Positions 8,109-17,869 are shown, counted from the stretch's first letter. The stretch: 64,000 nt of DNA from Flavobacterium sp. ASW18X (GCF_005144745.1 NZ_SWKK01000004.1:248001-312000); one strand, 5' to 3'. The notes: generated by a model from the letters alone, not told the origin. Numbers and translations: made by a program.

Positions 8109-9149
8109 ATGAAAACAGTATTTAGTTTTATAATAGTATCAGTTATGGCCTACCAATTAGGATGGGGCCAACATAAAGAATTGCAGATTGCAGCTGCTTT
8201 ACCTTTTAGGCCAGGAAACGTAGCCGTAAGTAATGACAGAATTTTTAGTACTGTTCATCCGCTGGGTAATGACGGAGTAAATGTGCAACTCATAGAAATA
8301 ACAGGTAAAGATAGCTATAGGCCTTTTCCAGATGCTAGTTATCAAAGTATTAAAGGTGCTCCAAAAGGAAAACAAATAGACAGCCCTTTAGGAATTAGGA
8401 TTGATGCTAAAAATAGACTTTGGATTGTAGACATGGGGCAAAATCGTGGAACTACTAGAGTGTATGCATTTGATATCAACTCGGGTAAAGAGGTATACCA
8501 ATATGAATTTTCGCAAGAAATAGCACCAAAAGGAAGTTTTATCCAAGATTTGGCGATAGATGATGTTAATGGGTTCGTATTCTTGGCAGATATAGCCAAC
8601 CCTGGAATTTTAGTGTTAGATACCAATACCAACACGGCAAATAGAATTACTCATTCTAGCATGCAACCCGAAAATATTGACACCTATATTAATGGAGAAT
8701 TGGTGCTATTTGGTGGAGCACCAGCACGTGTTGGTGTAAACCCTATTACCTTAAGTGCTGATAAGGAAACACTTTTTTACGGGGCTATGAGTGGTACTAC
8801 GTGGTATGCAATACCAAGCTCTGTTTTAAGGGAAGGGAAGTCTAAGGATGAATTTGCAAAAGCACTAAAAGTAGTTGGGCCAAAACCAGTTTCTGACGGT
8901 GTTATCACAGCTAAAAACGGTGAGCATTATATGACCAATTCCCAGAATTATGGAATAGATAAATTAACAACATCGGGTGATTTGCTTCCTGTTATTCGTG
9001 ACAAGCGATTAGATTGGCCAGATAACGTTTCTATAAGCGGAGATTTTTTATACATATCTGTTAATCAACTACATAAAACAACAGCTTTTACCGGAAAGCC
9101 AGATTCGGGTACCAAACCTTTTTACATCTATAAACTAGCTATAAAATAA
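8109..9149 (+). CDS. Major-royal-jelly/yellow-family secreted protein
   Basis: The protein has 346 residues with a signal peptide (about 1-20). The body has the six-bladed beta-propeller signature of the MRJP/yellow family: SPLGIRIDAKNRLWIVDMGQ, IQDLAIDDVNGFVFLADI, and a C-terminal RLDWPDNVSISGDFLYISVNQ. Bacterial members are secreted or periplasmic; their substrate is unknown, though the fold is related to SMP-30-type lactonases. It is the first gene of an operon with a nitroreductase and a cupin protein, divergent from an AraC regulator. Confidence 0.85.
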   Translation: MKTVFSFIIVSVMAYQLGWGQHKELQIAAALPFRPGNVAVSNDRIFSTVHPLGNDGVNVQLIEITGKDSYRPFPDASYQSIKGAPKGKQIDSPLGIRIDAKNRLWIVDMGQNRGTTRVYAFDINSGKEVYQYEFSQEIAPKGSFIQDLAIDDVNGFVFLADIANPGILVLDTNTNTANRITHSSMQPENIDTYINGELVLFGGAPARVGVNPITLSADKETLFYGAMSGTTWYAIPSSVLREGKSKDEFAKALKVVGPKPVSDGVITAKNGEHYMTNSQNYGIDKLTTSGDLLPVIRDKRLDWPDNVSISGDFLYISVNQLHKTTAFTGKPDSGTKPFYIYKLAIK

Positions 9150-9183
9150 AAACAACGTTTATTGTTTAAAACAAAAAATTTCA

Positions 9184-9858
9184 ATGGAAACAACACTAAT
9201 AGCAAAAGAGGACATTTTAAAAGCGTTCAATTTTAGACATGCAACAAAAGAATTTGATTCGACTAAAAAAATACCGGATACAGATTTTGATTTTATTTTA
9301 GATACTGCGCATTTATCTCCCAGTTCTTTTGGTTTTGAACCATGGCATTTTGTAGTGGTACAAGACAAAGATTTGCGTGAATCTTTAAAACCCTTTGCAT
9401 GGGGTGCTCCTTTAAAATTAGACACGGCAAGCCACTTTGTACTTGGGTTGGCCATGAAAGCCCCCATGGTAAAGCACGATGCACAATATATAGATGATAT
9501 GATGCGTAAAGTGAAACAATTTCCAGATGATGTGGTAGAAATGTATTCCAATTTCTATAGAGAATTTCAAGAACGTGATTTTAACTTGGATACCGATAAA
9601 AAATTATTTGACTGGTCTACGAAACAAACCTACATCGCCTTGGCAAATATGATGACATCTGCTGCCTTAGTAGGTATAGATAGTTGCCCAATAGAAGGGT
9701 TTCATCAAACAGATATAGAGCCGCTATTACGAGACAAATTTGGTGTTGATACCAATAAATATGGCTTAGCCTTTATGGTCGCTTTTGGCTATAGAAAAGC
9801 AAATCCTGAACGTTCTAAGGTAAGAAGGGAGAAGTCCGATATTGTGACATGGAAATAG
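9184..9858 (+). CDS. NfsB-like NAD(P)H nitroreductase
   Basis: This 224-residue protein belongs to the FMN-dependent nitroreductase family. The N-terminal FRHATKEFDSTKKIPD and SPSSFGFEPWHFVVV form the flavin and substrate region, and the C-terminal LAFMVAFGYRK is typical of the family. It would reduce nitro or quinone compounds with NAD(P)H in the cytoplasm. It is the second gene of the MRJP-like operon (34 bases after the first) and its end overlaps an alternative start of the next gene. Confidence 0.9.
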   Translation: METTLIAKEDILKAFNFRHATKEFDSTKKIPDTDFDFILDTAHLSPSSFGFEPWHFVVVQDKDLRESLKPFAWGAPLKLDTASHFVLGLAMKAPMVKHDAQYIDDMMRKVKQFPDDVVEMYSNFYREFQERDFNLDTDKKLFDWSTKQTYIALANMMTSAALVGIDSCPIEGFHQTDIEPLLRDKFGVDTNKYGLAFMVAFGYRKANPERSKVRREKSDIVTWK

Positions 9859-9869
9859 GAATACTAAAA

Positions 9870-10703
9870 ATGAAAAATATACTATTAGGCATTTTTGTCT
9901 TGGCGTTAACGGGTACGGCTATTGCCCAAACACCAACCACGGATACTACAAAAAGTAAAAATGAGGTAGTAACACAAGACCAGATAGATTGGGGTTGGTT
10001 AAACCCGGCTAGGGGAGATAAAAGTCCTGCTGCAGGGCAATTATGGGGAGACCGTACCAAGAATGAACCTTCCGGTTTTCTGGTAAAATTCAAGAAAGGA
10101 TTCTCTTCCCCACCGCATATTCATAACATTACGTATCGAGCCGTGGTTATTAAGGGATTGCTACATAACGATGACCCAAAGGCAGAAGAAATGTGGTTGC
10201 CTGCAGGTAGCTATTGGCAGCAGCCTGCCGGTGAAGGACACGTAACCGCTGCAGATGGAGAAGAAAATATGGCATTTTTAGATATACAAGAAGGGCCATA
10301 TTTGGTACAACCTACAGATGAGGCTTTTGATTATGGGGAACGCCCCATTAACATAGATGAATCTAATCTAGTTTGGTTACATGCCAAGGATTTGGAGTGG
10401 GTTTCCGAAAAGAGTAATGTAGAAACCGCTTTTTTATGGGGAAGTCATAATGCTAATCAGTTACGAGCAACACTATTAAAATTACCAGCTGGCTTTAAAG
10501 GACGTATTAAAAATTTAAGTCCAAACTTTAGATCTGTGGTTATTTCAGGTAAAATAACCCATCAATTTTCTAAAAAGGATGCTAAAAATGAATTGGAAGC
10601 AGGTTCTTATTTTGGGGTAGAAGAAAACGCATCTCCTTACATAAGCACCGATGTTGAAACGGTAATTTACGTCCGTTCTAACGGCGATTTTGAAATGAAA
10701 TAA
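9870..10703 (+). CDS. Secreted two-cupin (DUF4437-like) protein
   Basis: I take the start at 9870, where MKNILLGIFVLALTGTAIAQ is a clear signal peptide; an ATG at 9849 would overlap the nitroreductase stop and spoil it. The mature part (277 residues in total) has two cupin-like modules. The first carries GFSSPPHIHNITYRAVVIKG with possible metal-binding His residues; the second (LKLPAGFKGRIKNLSPNFRSVVISG) lacks obvious His ligands. It is the last gene of the operon before a strong terminator. No specific enzyme activity can be assigned. Confidence 0.75.
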   Translation: MKNILLGIFVLALTGTAIAQTPTTDTTKSKNEVVTQDQIDWGWLNPARGDKSPAAGQLWGDRTKNEPSGFLVKFKKGFSSPPHIHNITYRAVVIKGLLHNDDPKAEEMWLPAGSYWQQPAGEGHVTAADGEENMAFLDIQEGPYLVQPTDEAFDYGERPINIDESNLVWLHAKDLEWVSEKSNVETAFLWGSHNANQLRATLLKLPAGFKGRIKNLSPNFRSVVISGKITHQFSKKDAKNELEAGSYFGVEENASPYISTDVETVIYVRSNGDFEMK

Positions 10704-10721
10704 TATCTAAACTTGACAAAT

Positions 10722-10758
10722 AAAAGGGTTTCTAGCTACGCACTAGAAACCCTTTTTT
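10722..10758. terminator. Strong bidirectional terminator
   Basis: AAAAGGGTTTCTAG (10722-10735) and CTAGAAACCCTTTT (10743-10756) form a perfect 14-bp stem with a 7-base loop. It lies between the rightward cupin gene and the leftward DUF4374 gene. Confidence 0.9.
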
Positions 10759-10782
10759 ATTAGGTTATTATTTAAAAGGCTA

Positions 10783-12153
10783 TTACCAAGCGCCAATAAA
10801 ATGACTTCCTTCTACGTTAACCAATTCTGCACCTTTGGTAACGGCTCCAGTTTCTGTATCTACAACGTATATATTTCCGTTTTGCCCTACTGGGGCTTGA
10901 GTTAGGTAAATTTCATTACCGTCTACTGCATAGCCTTGATATTGGAATAAGTAGAAATCTGGGTCGTAAGGAATGTCCGTAATTGTAGTTGCTGTTTTGG
11001 CATTTAAATCTACCAACGCAAAGAAGCCTTGCGCACCCGCAACACCCTCTTCAGAACCGTTGTGCCTATAAGCTAATACAGCCTTACCGTTTGCAGCAGG
11101 TCTCCATGCCAAAACATATGCACCTTCTACACCTAAAGCATCATCCAGATTAAAAACATAAGAATCATCATACTGGTTGTCTGCACCAATTTTTAGAATA
11201 TAAGAACCATTTGGGTCACTTTGGTTGGCTTGGTATACCGCTTCATTGTACTCAAAAGAATTGATACTACGGTAGCCATTGGTATTTCCATTACTAATTC
11301 CTGATGTAATAATTGTAGGATTTGTTAACGATGGATAGTCTAGAACAATGGTTTTAGAACCTAATATTTCATAATCGCTCTCTCTTTCTCCAGTTGCAGG
11401 GTCCAATTTTCTAACTCGTGCTCCAATGTATAATTTGTCACCAGCTGCATTTAACGTTGGCATATCTATCCTATCAATATAATAGCCATTTGCAGCATCT
11501 TCGGCATTTAAAGTAAACGTAGATTCTTCAAAATTAATAATAGCAGAATTTTCCAAATCTAAAGTTACTACCCCCATAGTAGAAACCGTATTTATATACG
11601 TGTCATCTGTCTCGTCATCCGGGGTATCATTATCATCATACCTATTTTCCGTAGATACATAAACAGCGGCACCCGTTTTATCGCCATCAAATAATTTAAT
11701 CCATCTGGGGGCAGATCCTACATAAGGAGCAATACTAATTTCGGAACCTGTTTGTTCAAAATCTTGCCCACCATTTACCAAATATTTGGTATAGTTACCG
11801 CCAGTATCTCCTGCATAGCTTATGTTAAAAATAGTACTTCCATCTTCAGAAGCTTGTAATCTAGCTGTTCTATTAGAAGGCACAATAAAACCATTATCAA
11901 AAGGCGCAACAGAAACAGAAGGGTCTTTAGCATCTTCACTATCTAAAGCATAAATTAGAGTACCACCGTTACCATCTCCAGGATTTTCTCCCATACGAGC
12001 AGCTGCAACCGTAATCCATCTGGTGTCTTCTTGGTCTGGGTCTGGATTTGGTGTTGTACCAGGACCATCATCTTCATTACTACATGCTGTAAAAAGACCA
12101 GTAGCAATTAGGGATAAAACAACTGCTTTAAAATTTAAATTAGTACGTTTCAT
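10783..12153 (-). CDS. DUF4374 lipoprotein, partner of the TonB receptor
   Basis: The protein has 456 residues with a lipoprotein signal (LIATGLFTAC, Cys about residue 24) and an acidic Pro/Asp linker. A beta-propeller-like body contains repeated blades such as DMPTLNAAGDKLYIGARV and GNIYVVDTETGAVTKGAEL. DUF4374 proteins are found beside siderophore-type TonB receptors in Bacteroidota and probably act at the outer-membrane surface. It starts 24 bases after the receptor stop and is very likely co-transcribed with it. The ligand is not determined. Confidence 0.8.
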   Translation of the reverse strand: MKRTNLNFKAVVLSLIATGLFTACSNEDDGPGTTPNPDPDQEDTRWITVAAARMGENPGDGNGGTLIYALDSEDAKDPSVSVAPFDNGFIVPSNRTARLQASEDGSTIFNISYAGDTGGNYTKYLVNGGQDFEQTGSEISIAPYVGSAPRWIKLFDGDKTGAAVYVSTENRYDDNDTPDDETDDTYINTVSTMGVVTLDLENSAIINFEESTFTLNAEDAANGYYIDRIDMPTLNAAGDKLYIGARVRKLDPATGERESDYEILGSKTIVLDYPSLTNPTIITSGISNGNTNGYRSINSFEYNEAVYQANQSDPNGSYILKIGADNQYDDSYVFNLDDALGVEGAYVLAWRPAANGKAVLAYRHNGSEEGVAGAQGFFALVDLNAKTATTITDIPYDPDFYLFQYQGYAVDGNEIYLTQAPVGQNGNIYVVDTETGAVTKGAELVNVEGSHFIGAW

Positions 12154-12176
12154 ATTGTATAGCGTATTTATAGGTA

Positions 12177-14594
12177 TTAAAAATTATAAAGGTTATAGGT
12201 TAATTTTAGATAGAAAGCCCTTCCTGGTTTTTGAACTGATAGGTTGTCATAAACCGGCTTATCAAATATGTTTTTGGCATCAAAACTTAAAATGATATTC
12301 TTGTTTGGAAACATGTAGCTTAATCCTAAATCTTGGACCAGCTGTTCAGGAACCCTAAAGAAATCGTCTCCAGTGGTGTTAGAACCTTGAGGAACCAAAT
12401 AGGAAAAATCGTCTGTGTAGTATAGGTTATAGAAAAGGTTTAATTGCGCGTTTTTTTGGATTACATTATCAAAACGATACCTGGCGCTACCGTTCATGGT
12501 TAAGAAGGGTGTGTTTGGCACATCTATTTCAGTACCTCTATTCTCTATTTTTAAATCGAATTTGGACATGTTAAAATTTAATGCCAGATTGTTATTGTAG
12601 GTATAGCTTAATTGGGCATCAATACCCTTAGAGGTACCACTACCTTGGTTTACGTAAACAATTAGTTCATCATTCACGTTTAAAGAAGTTTCTATTGGTA
12701 GGCCAATACGGTCTTTAATGTTTCTGGTAAGAAAATTGCTGTATACAGAAAACTGATGCTTTTTGATATTGAAAGAACCAAAACGGAACCCTACGTTTAA
12801 ATTATCGCTACGCTCGGGATTAATACTAGAATTGGCAACGACGTTATCCCCATCATTGCCAAATATTTCGGTCTCATTGGGTAAACGCACGGCTTTTTCC
12901 GCAGAGGTAAGCAAGGTTACCTCTGGTAAAATAGCGTAAGACGCGGCAAATCCATAACCTTCATTAGTAGTATTATTGGTTACAACTTCTTCAACTATTG
13001 TAGAATTACCCTCTTCATCTTCTGTTATTGCTGGGTCTTTGCTAATATTTTTTTGCTGATAATACTTACCAAATAAGCTCGCTTTAAATCGATTCTCAAA
13101 CGCAGAAACATCATAGGTTAATGAAAATATATTCTTGCGCAAGTCTCTAGTACCCACAAATATATTTTCTAACAAGGTGTTTAGGGCATCACTATCTTCC
13201 CTATCAATACTGCTAAAAACATGATTGAACAGCATCTTATGGTTTTCATTAAAAGCATAAGAAATTCCACTTCTTACCGAAGCAACGTTTCTTTTAATTT
13301 TTGCTAGGGTAGGACCACCTTCTTGCTGTGAGCCCCAAGTGTATTCATACTCATCTCCTCTAAAGTCTATGGCCCGCTGCCCATTCCATGCATAGGCGGC
13401 AGCAAGCGTATCTACCACCTGTCTGTTGCGTTTACCGTAAAGTCCTATAATATTTAAATCCAAACCTTTGGTAAACAAATCTTTCTTTTTATAGGTAAGA
13501 TTACCCAACAAGGCATCGGACTCTAAATAACGGTCTTTGTAAGGGGTTATGGTCATAAAAGCGCCGTGTTGCACCTCCTTATAATCATCTGAAGCAGTGA
13601 TACCCAAAAAGAATTGGTCTGCCCAAGAAACATCTGTAAAACCAAATTGGGCAATGCCGCCCACAGAACGGTAGGCATCATTAAAGCGTTTTGCGGTAAT
13701 TGGTGTTTGTACCCCGCCAAGACCTGTTACTACAACGCTACGACCAGAAACTTCATAATCATTATCAGAATAGTTCTGAAATAAGGATGCTTTAACCGTA
13801 AAACCAGAAGAGTCCATCCTATATACGGCATTCGCGTTGGTCTGTAGGGTGTTGAACGATCCATAAGAAGCAGATACGTTTAATGTGTATCTAGCTTGGC
13901 TGTGGAGTTCAATATTAATGGCTCCGCCAAGGGCGTCACTTGCCAAATGGCCTGGCACAACTCCCTTATACACCTGTATTTCTTTAATCAAAGAAGGCGG
14001 TATGCTATTAAGGTTAAAAGAATTACCATAAATAGATATTGGTATACCATCTATAAAAATACGCACAGCACTCCCAGACAGTCCATTTAAGCTGTATTCT
14101 GCATTAGCGCCTAAACCACCATTTTGTCTAATTTTTACACCAACGGTGGTGTTCAATAGTTCATTGGTCTGTATGTTACGTATACTCGCTTCTTCCGTCT
14201 GTACCGCAGTAACAGCAAAGCCTTCAGTTTCTAAAGCAGTTTTCTTAGATTTTCCATTTACCGTAACGTTATCCAAAGTATTGGTGCGTTCTACTAAAGC
14301 AAAGTCTACCTTTATATTATTCTCTTCTGCAAGAAAGGTTACATTTTGTTTTTTGTTATAATAACCTATGTAAGAAGCTTGTAATAAAACGGTGTCTTCT
14401 GTAATGTTTTCAAGCAGGTAATTCCCGTTAATATCTGTTTGCGTTCCTTTTTGGGTACCCACTATAACCACTGTAGCTCCAAAAAGTGGTTCGCCGTTGG
14501 CAGCACTTATTTTACCAGAAATAGTACGGTTTATTTGGGCTTGCATAAAAATGCAATGGATAAGGACTAGTAGGTTTAAATAATAAAAACGCAC
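12177..14594 (-). CDS. TonB-dependent outer-membrane receptor, siderophore-like
   Basis: The protein has 805 residues starting at GTG (14594). A short signal peptide is followed by a carboxypeptidase-D-like regulatory domain (about 24-105, ISGKISAANGEPLFGATVVIVG). The plug domain (about 125-230) contains ALGGAINIE, and a 22-strand-type barrel ends in an aromatic residue (KLTYNLYNF). No SusD partner follows; instead a DUF4374 lipoprotein does, which with the divergent PchR-like regulator points to iron-siderophore rather than glycan uptake. A Fur-like palindrome overlaps the predicted transcription start. Confidence 0.9.
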   Translation of the reverse strand: MRFYYLNLLVLIHCIFMQAQINRTISGKISAANGEPLFGATVVIVGTQKGTQTDINGNYLLENITEDTVLLQASYIGYYNKKQNVTFLAEENNIKVDFALVERTNTLDNVTVNGKSKKTALETEGFAVTAVQTEEASIRNIQTNELLNTTVGVKIRQNGGLGANAEYSLNGLSGSAVRIFIDGIPISIYGNSFNLNSIPPSLIKEIQVYKGVVPGHLASDALGGAINIELHSQARYTLNVSASYGSFNTLQTNANAVYRMDSSGFTVKASLFQNYSDNDYEVSGRSVVVTGLGGVQTPITAKRFNDAYRSVGGIAQFGFTDVSWADQFFLGITASDDYKEVQHGAFMTITPYKDRYLESDALLGNLTYKKKDLFTKGLDLNIIGLYGKRNRQVVDTLAAAYAWNGQRAIDFRGDEYEYTWGSQQEGGPTLAKIKRNVASVRSGISYAFNENHKMLFNHVFSSIDREDSDALNTLLENIFVGTRDLRKNIFSLTYDVSAFENRFKASLFGKYYQQKNISKDPAITEDEEGNSTIVEEVVTNNTTNEGYGFAASYAILPEVTLLTSAEKAVRLPNETEIFGNDGDNVVANSSINPERSDNLNVGFRFGSFNIKKHQFSVYSNFLTRNIKDRIGLPIETSLNVNDELIVYVNQGSGTSKGIDAQLSYTYNNNLALNFNMSKFDLKIENRGTEIDVPNTPFLTMNGSARYRFDNVIQKNAQLNLFYNLYYTDDFSYLVPQGSNTTGDDFFRVPEQLVQDLGLSYMFPNKNIILSFDAKNIFDKPVYDNLSVQKPGRAFYLKLTYNLYNF

Positions 14595-14601
14595 GTTATT
14601 T

Positions 14602-14624
14602 TTATTTAGAACGATTAAAAATAA
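14602..14624. promoter_or_regulatory. Fur-like operator in front of the TonB receptor
   Basis: A 23-bp imperfect palindrome with arms TTATTT and AAATAA around an 11-base centre (AGAACGATTAA). It lies 8 bases before the receptor start and directly downstream of its -7 box, a position suited to repression. Resemblance to Fur boxes is from memory of the AT-rich flavobacterial sites and is an inference. Confidence 0.45.
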
Positions 14625-14633
14625 TTAGGTTTG

Positions 14634-14641
14634 CAAAAGTA
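14634..14641 (-). promoter_or_regulatory. -7 promoter box of the TonB receptor operon
   Basis: Read leftward, TACTTTTG matches TAnnTTTG. A transcription start would fall near 14627, just at the edge of the Fur-like palindrome. No well-spaced -33 TTG is obvious. Confidence 0.5.
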
Positions 14642-14706
14642 AAGGGCAACCAAAAACAAACGATAACGCAAACGGAAGAATATATGCCGAGAAAGGAAGT
14701 TTTAGA

Positions 14707-15663
14707 GTGAGTATTTCTAAAAAGACCGTATTTAAAGGGTCTAAAGCAATAGGCTTTATACCAAATGGTATTGAGGAAGTGGCTGTGGACTTGGGTTATC
14801 TACCTAAAACAGGATTGCAGCGCGAATTTAGGTTGAATGGTTTTACCCTTGTAGAGGTAGATTATTCAAGCAAAGAGGCTTTAAATGCAGTCTTAGAACA
14901 AGAAAGTCCCTATTATAAATTAATTTTTCAATTAGAAGGACTAAATACCATTCAGTATAAAAATAATTCTATAACCCTTGCACAAGGCTATTACAACTTA
15001 ACCTATTTCCCTAAAGGCAATTATTTACTCAAACAAGAGGGACCGAAAGTATCTCACTATGTTATTACTTTCAGTACAACTTTCTTGGAGAAAATTTTAA
15101 CTACTCAAGATGGTCTAGCGTTAAATTTACTCGCATTACAATCTACAAATCAATTAAATTGTTTCTGGAAAGAAAATAAGCCTTTTACCACCACCATTTG
15201 CACACTACTTAATCAAATGAAAACCATTCCACTAGAGGGTAGTTTAAAAAAGTCATTTTTAGAGGCTAAGGTGATAGAGTTACTATTGCATTTATTACAA
15301 AATAATCCCTATAAACAAGTTGCCCAAACCACTTTAGCTAAACCTCCCCAATTGGTACCTCCTGTAATGCATAAAGTGGAGCAATATCTTTTGTACAATC
15401 TACATAGAACCATTACTATAGCTGAGTTGGCTGTTTTTGCGGGAATTAATACATCTAAATTGAAGAGTGAATTTAAAATTGCTTTTGGCCAAACTATTTT
15501 TAAGCATTTAACGCGCTTACGAATGGAAAAAGCAAAGTACCTTTTGAAAAACAAAGAGACAAGTATAGCGCTTATTTCTAATCAAGTAGGATACAAAAAT
15601 CCACAACATTTTACAGCAGCTTTTAAACGATATTATGGTTATTTACCCAGTGATATTCACTAA
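14707..15663 (+). CDS. PchR-like AraC-family regulator
   Basis: The protein has 318 residues with a GTG start (14707) directly before AGT ATT TCT. The N-terminal part resembles the ligand domain of siderophore-responsive AraC proteins (FQLEGLNTIQYKNNSITLAQGYYNLTYFPKG). The C-terminal two helix-turn-helix motifs are TIAELAVFAGINTSKLKSEF and SIALISNQVGYKNPQHFTAAF. It is divergent from the TonB receptor operon and is the likely activator of it, in the manner of PchR or YbtA. Co-inducer is unknown. Confidence 0.85.
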   Translation: MSISKKTVFKGSKAIGFIPNGIEEVAVDLGYLPKTGLQREFRLNGFTLVEVDYSSKEALNAVLEQESPYYKLIFQLEGLNTIQYKNNSITLAQGYYNLTYFPKGNYLLKQEGPKVSHYVITFSTTFLEKILTTQDGLALNLLALQSTNQLNCFWKENKPFTTTICTLLNQMKTIPLEGSLKKSFLEAKVIELLLHLLQNNPYKQVAQTTLAKPPQLVPPVMHKVEQYLLYNLHRTITIAELAVFAGINTSKLKSEFKIAFGQTIFKHLTRLRMEKAKYLLKNKETSIALISNQVGYKNPQHFTAAFKRYYGYLPSDIH

Positions 15664-15747
15664 CATTTATTTGCGTTAATCATAGGTTGAATACGGGTAG
15701 TTGGCAGATTTAGAATAGCTAATTTTACACAATTAAAAGTTTGCTTT

Positions 15748-17115
15748 ATGGAAATTGCTAAAAGTATAAATCCTGCTACAGGTAAAATTATAAAAGAATA
15801 CCCTAGAATTACTACTGAAGAGGCGGTTACTAAAATCGATAAAACACACCAAGCCTATCTGCAATGGCGAACTAAATCCTTTGATGAACGTGCAAAATAC
15901 CTACACAGGTTAGCAGATGTTTTGGAACGGAACAAACAAGTGTATGCTGAGTTGGCAACTAATGAAATGGGTAAATTACTAAAACAATCTGTAGCTGAGT
16001 TAGAAAAATGTGCTTGGGTATGTAGATACTATGCGGACAACGGCGCAGAATTACTCCAAGACGAATATATTAAAACAGAAGCTAGTAAGAGCTATGTTAC
16101 CTTTCAGCCTTTAGGTGTGGTCTTAGCTGTTATGCCGTGGAATTTTCCATTTTATCAAGTTGTCCGTTTTATTGCTCCAGCATTAATGGCTGGCAATGGT
16201 GGCGTACTTAAACATGCATCTAACGTTCAAGGTTGTGCGTTTGCATTAGAAGCTGCAGTGGCTAAAGCTGGATTTCCAGAGGGATTATTTCAGAACTTAA
16301 ATGTGAATTCAGATGCAATAGAAAACATCATTGCAAATGATAAGATTGTAGCAGTAACCTTAACCGGGAGTGACCCTGCGGGGCGTTCCGTAGCTTCTAT
16401 TGCTGGTAAACATCTTAAAAAATCAGTATTAGAATTAGGGGGGAGTGACGCGTATATTATTTTAGAAGATGTAGATATAGAAAAAGCTGTAGATACGGCT
16501 ACTTATGGTAGATTACAAAATAACGGACAAACATGTATTGCGGCAAAACGTTTTATTGTTGTAGAAGCTATTTATGATGAGTTCTTAGAGAAATTTACTA
16601 GTAGTATGAAAGCAGCAAAAATGGCAGAGCCAAAGGATTTATCCGCTTTTTATGGACCAATGGCCCGCACTGATTTAAGAGATGAGTTGCACGAGCAGGT
16701 TATGAAAACGGTAGAACATGGTGGTGTATTACATTTAGGAGGAAAAATACCCGATAGGGAAGGTGCATATTACCCTGCAAGTATTCTTACCAATATAAAA
16801 CCAGGTATGGTGGGTTTTGATGAAGAATTATTTGGCCCGGTAGCCGCTGTAATAAAAGCTAAAGATGAAGAAGAAGCTGTGGCTCTAGCCAATGCTTCAG
16901 CATTTGGTCTGGGAGCCGGCGTTTTAACAGGGGATAAGGAGCGTGGAGAAAAACTAGCGCTTCAACTAGAAGCGGGTAATGCTTTTGTGAACAAGTTGGT
17001 AGCTTCTGACCCTAGACTACCCTTTGGAGGTGTAAAAAACAGTGGATACGGAAGAGAATTGTCTAGTTATGGCATACGAGAATTTACCAATACAAAAACC
17101 ATTTGGGTAGATTAA
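15748..17115 (+). CDS. NAD(P)-dependent succinate-semialdehyde dehydrogenase
   Basis: This 455-residue aldehyde dehydrogenase is of the Sad/YneI/GabD type. The catalytic Cys is in NNGQTCIAAKRF and the general-base Glu is in VLELGGSDAYI. The Asn of the oxyanion hole is in PWNFPFYQ, and the C-terminal LPFGGVKNSGYGREL is typical. It would oxidise succinate semialdehyde or a related aldehyde to the acid in the cytoplasm. Length agrees with the short Sad clade. It appears to be a single-gene unit closed by a terminator. Confidence 0.88.
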   Translation: MEIAKSINPATGKIIKEYPRITTEEAVTKIDKTHQAYLQWRTKSFDERAKYLHRLADVLERNKQVYAELATNEMGKLLKQSVAELEKCAWVCRYYADNGAELLQDEYIKTEASKSYVTFQPLGVVLAVMPWNFPFYQVVRFIAPALMAGNGGVLKHASNVQGCAFALEAAVAKAGFPEGLFQNLNVNSDAIENIIANDKIVAVTLTGSDPAGRSVASIAGKHLKKSVLELGGSDAYIILEDVDIEKAVDTATYGRLQNNGQTCIAAKRFIVVEAIYDEFLEKFTSSMKAAKMAEPKDLSAFYGPMARTDLRDELHEQVMKTVEHGGVLHLGGKIPDREGAYYPASILTNIKPGMVGFDEELFGPVAAVIKAKDEEEAVALANASAFGLGAGVLTGDKERGEKLALQLEAGNAFVNKLVASDPRLPFGGVKNSGYGRELSSYGIREFTNTKTIWVD

Positions 17116-17133
17116 TTACAACTTAGCTTAAAC

Positions 17134-17164
17134 AAAAAAAACACCGCATTGCGGTGTTTTTTTT
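17134..17164. terminator. Bidirectional terminator
   Basis: ACACCGC (17141-17147) pairs with GCGGTGT (17151-17157) around a 3-base loop, extended by an A tract before and a T tract after. It lies between convergent genes. Confidence 0.9.
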
Positions 17165-17182
17165 GTCTTTAGAAAATGCAAT

Positions 17183-17767
17183 TTAGCTTTTATAAATTTC
17201 TTTATAGCCATCTAGTTTTTCTTCTAATTCAGACATATTTTCCACATAAGTATATTCTGTATTAAATACACGTTCTGGTTTTTCACCAACAATGTAATGC
17301 TTAACATTCAAGTCTGGAGCATTCAATGTTACCTGGTCAGAAATACGCATTTTTTTATCACCTAAATTTTGTTCGCCTTTTTCTAATGTAGATACTACAA
17401 TTAAGTTGTTGTCACTAGCGTAAATCTTATCAATATCAAGTTCGTGTTCTACGCCATCAATTTCTGCCTCTACGCGTACGGTACGCTCTTTTTTGTCCCC
17501 AAAGTCTTCTGGCATATCCACATCAATATAAGGTACTTCTACCTCTTCTTCTTCCATTACAACAACCACTTTAGGGATTTCTACCATTTTAGTAGTTGTA
17601 CCCACATTTACGTCTGCCCAGTCCACATCGTAAGAAGGTAATTGTCCAGCTGCAGTTTCAATATCAACATCCACTTCTGGTAATTCTGCCTCCTTTTTTT
17701 GGTCTACTTTACAGCTTGATAATAAAATAGGAGTTGCTACTGCTATACTAACTAGTAATTTTTTCAT
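17183..17767 (-). CDS. Acidic hypothetical lipoprotein
   Basis: The protein has 194 residues with a lipoprotein signal (ATPILLSSC, Cys about residue 19). The mature region is strongly acidic and low in complexity between residues 25 and 95 (ELPEVDVDIE, VVVVMEEEEVEVPYIDVDMPED). A more ordinary C-terminal domain carries conserved-looking polar strands. I do not recognise a family. It is a single gene between a terminator and another uncharacterised gene in the same direction. Confidence 0.7.
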   Translation of the reverse strand: MKKLLVSIAVATPILLSSCKVDQKKEAELPEVDVDIETAAGQLPSYDVDWADVNVGTTTKMVEIPKVVVVMEEEEVEVPYIDVDMPEDFGDKKERTVRVEAEIDGVEHELDIDKIYASDNNLIVVSTLEKGEQNLGDKKMRISDQVTLNAPDLNVKHYIVGEKPERVFNTEYTYVENMSELEEKLDGYKEIYKS

Positions 17768-17869
17768 GAGATACTGTTTTTAATTGTTATTAAAGTCGTA
17801 GCAAAAGTAGGTGGCTGCTGTGCCAATGCCTTGCTGTAATCCTAAAATCCTTGACGCGATGGATTGATT

